The translations under genes were made by a program, and so were the position numbers. Shown here piece by piece: positions 10,371 through 19,431 of a DNA stretch of 46,305 nucleotides; the first letter of the stretch is position 1; each line of letters starts with the position of its first letter. Source of the DNA: Candidatus Fermentithermobacillaceae bacterium (GTDB lineage: Bacteria > Bacillota > Sulfobacillia > Fermentithermobacillales > Fermentithermobacillaceae); the NCBI GenBank assembly GCA_012842425.1, contig DUSU01000095.1, positions 1-46,305 of the forward strand. The letters run 5' to 3'. The notes below the pieces were generated by a model that did no database searches, was not told the origin of the DNA, and saw only the letters and a list, made by a program, of their open reading frames with translations.

Positions 10371-10400
10371 AACATAGCACCGGACAAGGAGAGGTGTCAA
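10371..10400 (-). promoter_or_regulatory. Sigma-A-type promoter TTGACA-N18-TATGTT upstream of the hrcA CIRCE
   Basis: Minus-strand TTGACACCTCTCCTTGTCCGGTGCTATGTT, immediately upstream of CIRCE. Confidence 0.75.
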
Positions 10401-10418
10401 TCAGGCTGCGGAGTCGCC

Positions 10419-11540
10419 CTAGGGGACCGGAGGCGCGGAGGGCAGCATAAGTGAGGCAAGGGCCCAGGCCAGCGCCTGAACTGTATTCTCGCACTCTTCC
10501 ATCGTGTTCCCGACGCCCCCACACTCCACAAGGATGGCGTTGGGCGAGTACTTCTGGTTGTAGACCGCCGACTCGTAGAGGATACCTCTTGAGATGCCCG
10601 GATAGGCTTCTTCCAGCTTGTCGCTTAGTTTGCGGCTGACTTCGTAGTTCTTTACCCAATTAGGGTTGTTGGTGCCTACCACAAAGAGTATCCGGGCATA
10701 GGACTTCCCGCGGATCGTGACGGCGGTGATGTTCCTGGGCTGGCTGTCACGGTGGAGATCGATTAGATAGGTGCAAGTAGGGTACTTGTCAAGGATTGCC
10801 TTTACCGTCTGCTCCGAACGGTAGTATGCGCCCACCCGGGTCTCGGAGTCGTGGACAGTCCTGGAATGGAGCACGGGGATCCTGTAGCGGGTCTCCAGTT
10901 CGGCAGCCAGCATCTCGCCGATTTTCACAACGGTCTTTGACATATTAGATGAAAAGGCTTCGGCGGCCTGGGTCTTGCCCAGCTCTGGCAAGTACGATTC
11001 GGTCGCGTGGGTATGGTATATGCCCACCAGCGGGCCGGTGGAAAGGGCCGCGGCAGCGGGAGTCACACCATCGCCCGGCGGGAGCGAGAACATCACGGGG
11101 GTGTATCCCCAGTCATCTTCGAGGTTTTTCGGATCTGTGACGATACCTGAAGCCTCCAGCGCCCGGCTCTCCAGGAGAAAACCCGGAAATCCTGCGAAGA
11201 CCAGGTCTCTAACCGACGTAGGCGTGAAACCCATGAAATAACCGGCGATCCTCAAGGAGAGGGGTACCTCGGGCGTGTCATGCCTTCCTGCTTCGGCGTA
11301 CCTGAGCATGGGGAAACTGAGTCTCAAGACTTCCTTGGCCAGGTCGTCCTTGCTCCACAAGAAGTCGAAGACCGATGCCGTCCGGAGTTCCGGGTCCATC
11401 TCGCCTCCGGATCCGCTGAACGCAGGAAGCGCCGGGCTCACCTTGACCGATAAAGAAAAGACGAGCAGAAGGATGATGGAGAGCCCTTCGACGATAAGCA
11501 GCCGGACCTTTTGATTCCCTTTGGCGCCTACTCTCCTCAC
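10419..11540 (-). CDS. spoIIP: Stage II sporulation protein P
   Basis: GIYHTHATESYLPELG, YLIDLHRDSQPRN, VECGGVGNTMEECENT (SpoIIP amidase motifs); N-terminal TM. Confidence 0.9.
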   Translation of the reverse strand: MRRVGAKGNQKVRLLIVEGLSIILLLVFSLSVKVSPALPAFSGSGGEMDPELRTASVFDFLWSKDDLAKEVLRLSFPMLRYAEAGRHDTPEVPLSLRIAGYFMGFTPTSVRDLVFAGFPGFLLESRALEASGIVTDPKNLEDDWGYTPVMFSLPPGDGVTPAAAALSTGPLVGIYHTHATESYLPELGKTQAAEAFSSNMSKTVVKIGEMLAAELETRYRIPVLHSRTVHDSETRVGAYYRSEQTVKAILDKYPTCTYLIDLHRDSQPRNITAVTIRGKSYARILFVVGTNNPNWVKNYEVSRKLSDKLEEAYPGISRGILYESAVYNQKYSPNAILVECGGVGNTMEECENTVQALAWALASLMLPSAPPVP

Positions 11541-11637
11541 CCCCTAATTCCTTGGATATGAAGCTCGGAGAGGGATAATGCGCGCTGGAGTCCGGGCCGG
11601 CTGCTTATCGTCACTCGTTCTGTCTACCTAAGCACGA

Positions 11638-11982
11638 CTACCGGATTACCGTGGGGACAAAGGCATCGATGATTCCTACGACAAGTGAGGCAAGGAGCGC
11701 GCCCAGGATGGTGACCGACATGCCGGGCACCAGGAACTGGGCTACATAGATTACGATAGCCGCAACGATGAAGCCGATGAGCCCCCTGGATTGGGGTGAG
11801 ACCCGTTCTCCCAGGATGGCCTCAATCGCCCACCCGAGGGCAGCGATCACTAGAGCAGCTATAAGCGCGTTTACAAAGCCGAATAGACGGAATCCCGGAA
11901 GAACAAGACCCATCACCATAAGCACTATTGCCGAGACTATAAACCTCACTATAGCGCCTATCCACGAGTTGCCACGCACCAT
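11638..11982 (-). CDS. Phage holin family protein (PF04020-like) small membrane protein
   Basis: 114 aa, four hydrophobic segments, LPGFRLFGFVNALIAALVIAALGWAIE typical of this family; not accompanied by phage genes. Confidence 0.65.
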   Translation of the reverse strand: MVRGNSWIGAIVRFIVSAIVLMVMGLVLPGFRLFGFVNALIAALVIAALGWAIEAILGERVSPQSRGLIGFIVAAIVIYVAQFLVPGMSVTILGALLASLVVGIIDAFVPTVIR

Positions 11983-12070
11983 TTCTCACCTCCAGACGAG
12001 CCCTATAGACTCAAACAGAGGTTATCCCCGGAAGTAGGAATGTATGCAGCGTATAAGGCTTTGCAGCTAC

Positions 12071-12100
12071 TTGACATCCACCAGGTATTGTGGGTATATT
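12071..12100 (+). promoter_or_regulatory. Promoter of the tRNA cluster, TTGACA-N18-TATATT
   Basis: Consensus -35 and near-consensus -10 ending 12 nt before the first tRNA. Confidence 0.75.
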
Positions 12101-12112
12101 AGTTCGTGTCGC

Positions 12113-12187
12113 TCCTCGATAGCTCAATGGCAGAGCATCCGGCTGTTAACCGGAGGGTTGTAGGTTCGAGTCCTACTCGGGGAGCCA
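12113..12187 (+). tRNA. tRNA-Asn(GTT)
   Basis: Cloverleaf: acceptor TCCTCGA/TCGGGGA, anticodon loop CTGTTAA, T arm GTAGG-TTCGAGT-CCTAC, encoded CCA. Confidence 0.95.
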
Positions 12188-12195
12188 TAATGTGT

Positions 12196-12270
12196 GCGCC
12201 CGTAGCTCAGTGGCAGAGCGGTCGGCTCATAACCGATTGGTCGGGTGTTCGATGCACCCCGGGCGCACCA
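12196..12270 (+). tRNA. tRNA-Met(CAT), probably elongator
   Basis: Acceptor GCGCCCG/CGGGCGC, anticodon loop CTCATAA, encoded CCA. A tRNA-Ile2 with modified CAT is not strictly excluded by eye. Confidence 0.88.
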
Positions 12271-12287
12271 AATGTCGTTATGGCAGT

Positions 12288-12363
12288 GGCCCCATGGTCA
12301 AGAGGTTTAAGACGCCGCCCTTTCAAGGCGGTAACACGGGTTCGAGTCCCGTTGGGGCCACCA
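12288..12363 (+). tRNA. tRNA-Glu(TTC)
   Basis: Acceptor GGCCCCA/TGGGGCC, anticodon stem-loop CCGCC-CTTTCAA-GGCGG, encoded CCA. Confidence 0.94.
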
Positions 12364-12526
12364 TCTGATTTAAGCCCTCTTTATATCCCCATAAACGTTT
12401 TCCGGCCTTTGACGATCTTTAACACTGGTAGAACGCTTATCTATTCCAGCGTGGAACCGATATATCCCTCAGCGGAACTGAGTTTACTGAGTTAGGTCCG
12501 AGCTACCGCGTGAGAGGTGCCTTGGT

Positions 12527-13744
12527 TTGAACAGATGGGTGCAAGTCTACGGCACAGGTAAGAATATCCGCACCATAGCAGCATACATGATTTCAGTTGG
12601 CTTAGTGGGGTTCGGGCCCGTCCTTTATGTTGCCACAAAGGGGGGTGCCCTCCCCGATCCTTTGACCACCGGCGTCTACCTGGTCCTGACCATTCTCGGA
12701 CAGCACTTCTCGGTCACATTCCCAGATATTAACAGCATCGTTCTGGCTGATCCCGTTATCTACGCCGCCTTGTGGGCGTTCGGACCCAGGCTTGCGATCA
12801 TATGCCAAGTCGCCGCGATAATAACCCATCTACTCACCCAAAAAAAGGCGATCTTGAACACGTTTTTCAACGCGTCTCAGTTCAGCTTGAGCATAATGGT
12901 GTCAAGCGTATGGGTGCACGTTGCCAAAAATACGCCTCTCGGACACAACCCTTACTTTCAAATAGTCCTTGTTAACCTCTTGATCTTGACCTTTGAACTC
13001 ATGAACAACACATTCGTATCAATAGCCGTGGCCCTAGACCAGGAGCAGAGGTGGAGAGAGGTCTTTCCACGCCTCTTTTTCATCTCAAGGCGGAAAACCT
13101 TTCTGCTCTCGTACCTCATCAACACGGCGGGAGTGCTCCTTGCGAGCTACATGGGTCTAGCGGGCATATCTTTCGTCTTCGCAGCGGTGTTCGTCCTCTG
13201 GCTCCAGCTCCGGTTTGAGCAAGAACTGGCGGTCAAATCGCTTGAAGCCAACACCGACGCCCTCACGGGGCTCCTAAACGCCCGCTATCTTGAGAGCTGG
13301 CTGGAAAACGATTTCGCCAAGCTTTCGGCCGGCGAGAACACGTGCTCCATCATCTTCATCGACGTGGACGGGTTAAAGGGCGTCAACGACCAGATGGGAC
13401 ACGATGTGGGAGACTTACTGCTGCAGCACCTTGCCAAGGTCCTTAAGTCTGTGGTGCGGTCTTGCGACAGTGTCATACGTTACGGCGGCGACGAGTTCAT
13501 AGTGATATGCGCAAAGACCGATCTCGAACAGGCTAAAGGTATTGCGGACAGGATCCTCACGGCACTCAGGGAGACGCCTCTTGTCAAAGACGGGACCACG
13601 GTGAGCTTCGGGATAAGCGTAGGCCTGGCTTCGTTCCCCAAGCACTCGACGCTCGGTCGCGACCTCGTCCGTTTGGCCGACAAAGCCATGTATCTTGCCA
13701 AGAAAGACGGGGGCAACCGCTACCGGACTGCGGACAACCTCTAG
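12527..13744 (+). CDS. Membrane-bound diguanylate cyclase (multi-TM sensor + GGDEF)
   Basis: N-terminal hydrophobic segments, then DALTGLLNARYL...FIDVDGLKGVND...RSCDSVIRYGGDEF (intact GGDEF and RxxD I-site five residues upstream). Confidence 0.9.
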   Translation: MNRWVQVYGTGKNIRTIAAYMISVGLVGFGPVLYVATKGGALPDPLTTGVYLVLTILGQHFSVTFPDINSIVLADPVIYAALWAFGPRLAIICQVAAIITHLLTQKKAILNTFFNASQFSLSIMVSSVWVHVAKNTPLGHNPYFQIVLVNLLILTFELMNNTFVSIAVALDQEQRWREVFPRLFFISRRKTFLLSYLINTAGVLLASYMGLAGISFVFAAVFVLWLQLRFEQELAVKSLEANTDALTGLLNARYLESWLENDFAKLSAGENTCSIIFIDVDGLKGVNDQMGHDVGDLLLQHLAKVLKSVVRSCDSVIRYGGDEFIVICAKTDLEQAKGIADRILTALRETPLVKDGTTVSFGISVGLASFPKHSTLGRDLVRLADKAMYLAKKDGGNRYRTADNL

Positions 13745-13775
13745 ACCCCCGCTATGCGTAGGTATGTAAGATACG

Positions 13776-15047
13776 TCAGTATGTGATCTTGATGAGCCAG
13801 AACACGGTGTTGTCGTTCCACCCCACATCCCACGGAAAAAACAGCCGGTCCGAAGTGTGGCTTGCAATGGTGACATAGCCTGCAGGGTCTTTCCCGACAA
13901 CTACTGCCACATGGCAGATCTGGCCTTTTGTCTCGTAGCCGATGAGGTCGCCCGGCTCCAGCAAGGAAACCGCCCCGTGAGGATGCTCCGGAGTATGCTT
14001 CACGGCTCCGGCGTAGGTCCCCGAGTATAGTTTCTCGGCTCTGCCGGTCGATAAAAGGTGCCAGATGAGGTCCTCGCCCCTCACCCATGAGGCGCTTCCT
14101 TCGGAAGTATAATGCCAGCCGTAACCTTGCTTAAGTCCACCTGCCAAAAGCACCTGAGAGGCGAAATTGGCGCAGTCTCCGCCGGCGAAAGTGTACACCC
14201 TGTAATCCGGGCTGTACTTACCTGACCCCTCAATGACGGGCACCCCGGCATATCTTACTGCATACTCCATCGCGGCTTGCCTATCGTACTTGCCATTTTC
14301 TCGCGGGCGGCCATCCTCGATAACCTGTGCAGTGTCGGAACCGGGTGGGTCTTCCGGGATAGCCGGGTACTTGCAGGGCGGCAGGTGGTACTCCTCGCCG
14401 ATAGGGTCCGAGTACCAGTCGCGGCGGATCTTCCACTCCCCTCCGCAAAGCACCAGTTCCAGTACGTGCACGGCCCTCGACCCGAATGTGTGGGTCCAGG
14501 AAGGCGCCCCTTCGCCCTCACCGGCGGGACCCTCGGATGAACCGGGAGCATAGGTATACTGCGCGTGTTCGGTGAGTTCCACCCACACGCTGCCACTACT
14601 CTCGGGAGATACGCCGTCCACCTCTATCCTGGCCTTGGTCTCAATGATCTTGAGGCCCCGGTCTTTCGCCCAAGCATGCAGGTACTCTGTGCGGGCGGCC
14701 TCCCTTTCCCACGACCAAAGCCCCGGTTCTGACTCGATATCGTAGTTCCTCTTGAGGTCTTCGGCTTGCCCGTCCACCAAGACGCGAAACCGTTCCTGTA
14801 GCATTTTGCAGGCTGCTTCTCCTGGAGGCGGCAGAGGGACGGTGGGCAGCTCACTGGAAACGGCTGCGGAGTTCTCAAAGGACGCCGGGTGCCTCACCCG
14901 CGCTACGCCGAACGGCGCCAGTACCGCCGCGGCTCCCAAACCCGAACACAAGAGGAGAAAGCCGAGATGGTAACGGGCGTCACGGCGTAAGGCAGCACCT
15001 ATTGATTTCGATACCCGTCGAAAGCACGCCGCCAGACGGTACCTCAT
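13776..15047 (-). CDS. Secreted/membrane-anchored protein with putative amidase domain (Amidase_6, PF12671-like)
   Basis: YDRQAAMEYAVRYAG...GGDCANFASQVLLAGGL...DLIGYETKGQICHVAVVVG...ASHTSDR (Cys/His NlpC-like triad); N-terminal TM. Confidence 0.82.
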   Translation of the reverse strand: MRYRLAACFRRVSKSIGAALRRDARYHLGFLLLCSGLGAAAVLAPFGVARVRHPASFENSAAVSSELPTVPLPPPGEAACKMLQERFRVLVDGQAEDLKRNYDIESEPGLWSWEREAARTEYLHAWAKDRGLKIIETKARIEVDGVSPESSGSVWVELTEHAQYTYAPGSSEGPAGEGEGAPSWTHTFGSRAVHVLELVLCGGEWKIRRDWYSDPIGEEYHLPPCKYPAIPEDPPGSDTAQVIEDGRPRENGKYDRQAAMEYAVRYAGVPVIEGSGKYSPDYRVYTFAGGDCANFASQVLLAGGLKQGYGWHYTSEGSASWVRGEDLIWHLLSTGRAEKLYSGTYAGAVKHTPEHPHGAVSLLEPGDLIGYETKGQICHVAVVVGKDPAGYVTIASHTSDRLFFPWDVGWNDNTVFWLIKITY

Positions 15048-15120
15048 TGGACCACCCCTGGCGCAAAGGCAAGCGTCACATAAGGATACTTGGCGCCAGA
15101 GGGGGATATGACGGGTGGGG

Positions 15121-16335
15121 CTATTCGCCGGTAACGGCTCTGTCCATAGCGCCTCTCACAAGCCTGTTCATATTCAGTACTTCATCTAGGTTGGGCGCAG
15201 TGTACCATTCGGCGTAGCTCACGATCTGTATCTCCGGGTGCGCTGCGAGGTCAATCGTCCTGGGGTGGGGATAGTAGTGCCCATCAGGGTCTTTTGTCAC
15301 GGTCACAACCGGTCTCTCAAGGCTATCGGGATTGAGCCGCTTCACGACCGCGGTTTCGTTCGTTGAGAGTATCACGCCTGTCGCGACCGGGAACGGAGCG
15401 ACGACCCGTGAAAAAGCCGCAACGACCCTCGGGTCGAAGAGTACGCCAGAGTTCTCCACGATGAAAGACAGGGCCTCCAGAGGGTGCATCGCCGCCTTGT
15501 ACGGGCGGTCGGAGGTCATAGCGTCAAGTACGTCGCAGACGGCCGTTACTCTGGCGTACGAGCTTATCCTCTCGCCGGTGAGCCCGCGCGGGTACCCGCT
15601 TCCATCCCAGCGTTCGTGGTGCTGGTAAGCTACGTGAGCCGGCATCAGGCCGAGCGAGGTCTTCCTGAGTATCTCAAACCCGGCTTCGGGATGATCCCTT
15701 ACTGTGGCGAACTCTTCTCGCGTAAGCTCACCCGGCTTCATCCACAATGTGGTCGAGACTGCGGTCTTGCCTACGTCGTGAAGAAGCGCTCCTATTCCCA
15801 GCTCGCGTAGTTCTTTCGTGTTGTACCCCAAAATCCGGCCTATCACCAGGGCAATCAGGGCAACCTGGACGGAGTGGCCGAAACTGAAGTCGCGCAGGGA
15901 TTTTATATCAACCATGCCGATCAGCACTTCTTTTCGCGACATGATGTCGCCAACAAGCATCTCGGCGGCCCTCATCACGTTCATGCAGACCTCATACCTG
16001 GCCTTGCTTATCATGTTGATCCCCGGCGAAAGGCCGAAGTTCCCTGGAAGAAGTGAAAGGGTCTGTCTTCTGGCATGGAGGGCCTCAATCTCGACGAACT
16101 GCCTTATGCTCCTCATTACCTCGTGCTTTGTCTCGAGGCTTACAAGTTCGGGAAGGTCTACATCATCGAAGCCGTCGGCAATGTGAAGAGCCGTGTAGCC
16201 CTGTTCTTCCAGGAGACTTAGGAGTCTTCTGTTTAGAGTAATACCGGCAGCAATGATAAGTCGGCCCTCTTGGTCTTGTACGGACCGGCCCAGGCGCATC
16301 CCGGGTAGAACTTGATGGATGGGTAGGATTCTCAA
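15121..16335 (-). CDS. HD-GYP domain protein, probable cyclic-di-GMP phosphodiesterase
   Basis: LLHDVGKTAV, HHERWDGSGYPRGLTGERI, DVLDAMTSDRPYK. Confidence 0.9.
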   Translation of the reverse strand: MRILPIHQVLPGMRLGRSVQDQEGRLIIAAGITLNRRLLSLLEEQGYTALHIADGFDDVDLPELVSLETKHEVMRSIRQFVEIEALHARRQTLSLLPGNFGLSPGINMISKARYEVCMNVMRAAEMLVGDIMSRKEVLIGMVDIKSLRDFSFGHSVQVALIALVIGRILGYNTKELRELGIGALLHDVGKTAVSTTLWMKPGELTREEFATVRDHPEAGFEILRKTSLGLMPAHVAYQHHERWDGSGYPRGLTGERISSYARVTAVCDVLDAMTSDRPYKAAMHPLEALSFIVENSGVLFDPRVVAAFSRVVAPFPVATGVILSTNETAVVKRLNPDSLERPVVTVTKDPDGHYYPHPRTIDLAAHPEIQIVSYAEWYTAPNLDEVLNMNRLVRGAMDRAVTGE

Positions 16336-16393
16336 CGGCTGAAAAGCCTCCCCTTTTTCCTTCGTAAGCGCTTAGGTAGTAGTTGAGGGTCGC

Positions 16394-16422
16394 TTTACCC
16401 TGTGAGATCTGCTTGCTATAAT
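16394..16422 (+). promoter_or_regulatory. Promoter of the valS leader (TTTACC-N17-TATAAT)
   Basis: Consensus -10 TATAAT with weaker -35, just before the T-box leader. Confidence 0.65.
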
Positions 16423-16424
16423 AC

Positions 16425-16716
16425 AGCCAACTGATCAGGTAGATCCGATGACGGGGAGGAGTAGGCAGGAGTTCTCCCTCAGAGAGCGGGGCATGTGGTG
16501 AGAGCCTTGCGGGAAGAGACTGCCGAAGGTCGCCCCTGAGGACGCGGGCGGAAACGTCCGCGCGGATGGCCACGTTACGGCCGAGAGTGCCGGTAGGGCC
16601 GGGCCCAGGAACTCCGTTGTGGTTCTTCTACACGGGTAGCTCCGTAGGCGCTATTCCCTATCGGAAACAAGGTGGTACCGCGAACTAGGCCCCTTCGCCC
16701 TTGTGGTGAAGGGGCC
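16425..16716 (+). promoter_or_regulatory. T-box leader upstream of valS
   Basis: Antiterminator core GGTGGTACCGCGAA at 16671-16684, Stem I-like elements (CAGAGAGCGGGGCATGTGGTGAGAGCC) and a possible GTC (Val) specifier in CCGAAGGTCGCCCC. Followed by the hairpin GGCCCCTTC...GAAGGGGCC. Confidence 0.9.
16688..16716 (+). terminator. T-box expression-platform hairpin
   Basis: GGCCCCTTC GCCCTTGTGGT GAAGGGGCC; no U-run follows (ATAACTATGATG). Confidence 0.6.
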
Positions 16717-16747
16717 ATAACTATGATGAGACTGAGGTGATTTCGCG

Positions 16748-19390
16748 GTGTCTCACGAAATGCCAAAAGCGTACGAACCCAAGGCGTTCGAGGAAAAATG
16801 GTACCGCTACTGGATGGAAAACGACCTCTTTAGAGCCGAGGTGGGTTCCAAGAAGCCCAGGTTCTCACTGGTCATGCCCCCTCCCAACATCACGGGGTCG
16901 CTCCACATCGGGCACGCCTTGGACCTATCCCTCCAGGACATCATAATCCGACACATGAGGATGTCCGGGCGGGAGACCCTCTGGCTGCCCGGAACCGACC
17001 ACGCATCCATAGCGACCCATGCGAAGATCGAGGAAATGCTCGAGTCCGAAGGCACCTCCAGACATGAGCTGGGCCGTGAAGAGTTTTTGAGGAGAGCCTG
17101 GGAGTGGAAGGACAAATACGGACACATCATTACCGACCAGATAAAGTCCCTCGGCGCGTCCTGCGACTGGTCCAGGGAACGGTTCACCATGGACGAGGGT
17201 TGCTCCAAAGCGGTAACCGAAGTGTTCGTCCGCCTCTATGAGAAGGCGCTCATCTATAAAGGAAACTATATGGTGAACTTCTGCCCCGGGTGCCACACGG
17301 TTATCTCCGATATCGAAGTGCAGCATGAAGAAGTGGATTCTTTCCTCTGGTACATCCGCTACCCCCTGGAAGGCTCAGACGAGTACATCCAAGTGGCGAC
17401 GACCAGGCCTGAGACAATGCTGGGCGATACCGGGATCGCGGTGAACCCGAGCGACAAGCGGTACGCTCACCTGATCGGGAAGTATGCCATCCTCCCCATT
17501 ATCGGGAGACGCCTCCCCATTTTCGCCGATGAGCATGTTGACCCGGGCTTCGGCACCGGCGCGGTGAAAGTAACGCCTTCCCATGATCCCGACGATTTTG
17601 AAATGGGCATGACCCACGGCCTTGAGTTCGTGAGCGTAATCGACACTCACGGAAGGATGACCGCCGCCACCGGGAAGTACGAGGGTATGGACCGGTACGA
17701 GTGCAGGAAAGTGTTGCTCAAGGACCTAGAAGAAGACGGCTACCTGGTGAAAACCGAACCTTACAAGCTCTCCGTCGGACGGTGCCACAGGTGCGACACC
17801 AACGTGGAACCCCTTATATCCGAGCAGTGGTTTGTGAGAATGAAGCCCCTTGCCGAGCCGGCGCTCAAGGTGGTCCGCGAGGGCAAAGTGAAGTTCGTGC
17901 CCGAACGCTTCACCAAGATCTACGAGAACTGGATGGAGAACGTCCGCGACTGGTGCATCTCCAGGCAGCTCTGGTGGGGCCACAGGATCCCGGCCTGGTA
18001 CTGCGACGGATGTGGAAAGACGATAGTGGCGAGAGAAGAGCCCAAATCATGTCCCGATTGCGGCGGGCCATTGCGCCAGGACGAAGACGTGCTGGATACA
18101 TGGTTCTCCTCGGCACTCTGGCCGTTCTCGACGCTCGGGTGGCCTGAAAAGACGGCCGACCTCGACTACTTCTTCCCCACCGACGTTCTAGTAACCGGTT
18201 ACGACATCATCTTCTTCTGGGTAGCCAGAATGATCTTCTCCTCGCTCGAGCACATGGGTCGGGAGCCTTTCCGCACCGTCGTGATCCACGGCATGGTGAG
18301 GGACGCCCTGGGGCGGAAAATGTCCAAGAGCTTGGGGAACGGGATTGACCCGCTTGAGGTCATCGATAAGTACGGAGCCGACGCCCTGCGCATTTCCCTG
18401 ACGGCGGGAACGGCCATGGGAAACGACATGCGGCTCTTCGACGAAAAAGTGGCCGGAGCCAGGAACTTCGTGAACAAACTCTGGAACGCGGCGAGGTACT
18501 GCCTCTCCAACCTGGAAGGATTCACCCCGCCCGAGAAAGTCGCTCCCAAGAACTTCGCGGGCCGGTGGATCCTGTCGCGTCTTGAGCGCACCATACGTGG
18601 CGTCGCAAGCGCCATGGAGAGGTTCGAGCCCGGCGAAGCCATAGGACTCATAACGGACTTCATCTGGAACGAGTTCTGCGATTGGTATATTGAGATCTCC
18701 AAGGAAGACCTGGCAAGAGAAGATCTCCGGGAAGAGACTCAGGCAGTGCTGTGGACGGTGCTCCGGGATTCCGTGGCGCTCCTCCACCCCTTCACACCGT
18801 TTGTTACGGAAGAGCTGTGGTCATATCTCCCGGGTCGGAAGCCCGGTAGAGAAGGCAGCCTGATTGTCTATCCTTATCCTCAGCCGGAGCGCTATCCCCT
18901 CGACGAGGAGGCGGAAGAAGAGGCAGAAGCCCTTATAGAGGCAACAAAAGCCCTGAGGAACATGAGGGCCGAGGTGAACATCGGGACGGGGAAGAAAGCC
19001 CCGGCCATCATCGCTGCCGCCAAACCGTCACGGTGGGAGAAGATGCTCCCGTACATCCAAAGGCTGGCTTGGGCAGAGCCCGTCACGCTTGGAGACGCGA
19101 AGGAATTCTCGGATGTCCAGAAGGCCCTCGTGAGCGTGGCCAAAGGCGCCACCGTGTACCTACCGCTTGAGGGCGTAATCGACATCGAGAAGGAGACGGC
19201 AAGGCTCGAGAAGGCCATGGAAGACTTAGCAAGAGATATCGAAAGGACTCGTAGCAGGCTGTCTCAGGAGGATTTCCTGTCGAGAGCACCGCAGGAGATT
19301 GTCGAAGCGCAAAGAAAGAGGTTCGAAGAAAACAGCGCCAAGCTTGAGACACTGAAGACGAGAGTAGAGATGCTCAGGCGCATGAAGTAA
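16748..19390 (+). CDS. valS: Valyl-tRNA synthetase
   Basis: PPPNITGSLHIGHAL (HIGH), GRKMSKSLGNGIDP (KMSKS), C-terminal coiled coil. Confidence 0.98.
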   Translation: MSHEMPKAYEPKAFEEKWYRYWMENDLFRAEVGSKKPRFSLVMPPPNITGSLHIGHALDLSLQDIIIRHMRMSGRETLWLPGTDHASIATHAKIEEMLESEGTSRHELGREEFLRRAWEWKDKYGHIITDQIKSLGASCDWSRERFTMDEGCSKAVTEVFVRLYEKALIYKGNYMVNFCPGCHTVISDIEVQHEEVDSFLWYIRYPLEGSDEYIQVATTRPETMLGDTGIAVNPSDKRYAHLIGKYAILPIIGRRLPIFADEHVDPGFGTGAVKVTPSHDPDDFEMGMTHGLEFVSVIDTHGRMTAATGKYEGMDRYECRKVLLKDLEEDGYLVKTEPYKLSVGRCHRCDTNVEPLISEQWFVRMKPLAEPALKVVREGKVKFVPERFTKIYENWMENVRDWCISRQLWWGHRIPAWYCDGCGKTIVAREEPKSCPDCGGPLRQDEDVLDTWFSSALWPFSTLGWPEKTADLDYFFPTDVLVTGYDIIFFWVARMIFSSLEHMGREPFRTVVIHGMVRDALGRKMSKSLGNGIDPLEVIDKYGADALRISLTAGTAMGNDMRLFDEKVAGARNFVNKLWNAARYCLSNLEGFTPPEKVAPKNFAGRWILSRLERTIRGVASAMERFEPGEAIGLITDFIWNEFCDWYIEISKEDLAREDLREETQAVLWTVLRDSVALLHPFTPFVTEELWSYLPGRKPGREGSLIVYPYPQPERYPLDEEAEEEAEALIEATKALRNMRAEVNIGTGKKAPAIIAAAKPSRWEKMLPYIQRLAWAEPVTLGDAKEFSDVQKALVSVAKGATVYLPLEGVIDIEKETARLEKAMEDLARDIERTRSRLSQEDFLSRAPQEIVEAQRKRFEENSAKLETLKTRVEMLRRMK

Positions 19391-19431
19391 GGAACCACTC
19401 ACCAAAGGGCCCCGCCCGGGAGGATGCGGCA

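Noticed and set aside
11638-11982. Prophage remnant suggested by the holin-family protein
   Set aside because: No other phage genes nearby; this small membrane protein family is common in non-phage contexts.
12106-12495. 129-aa ORF across the tRNA cluster
   Set aside because: Runs through three tRNA genes; spurious.
15048-15120. Possible c-di-GMP riboswitch between the HD-GYP and amidase genes (CGCAAAGGC, TGGCGCCA inverted repeat)
   Set aside because: The conserved GEMM core is not recognisable in either orientation; only a hairpin can be supported.
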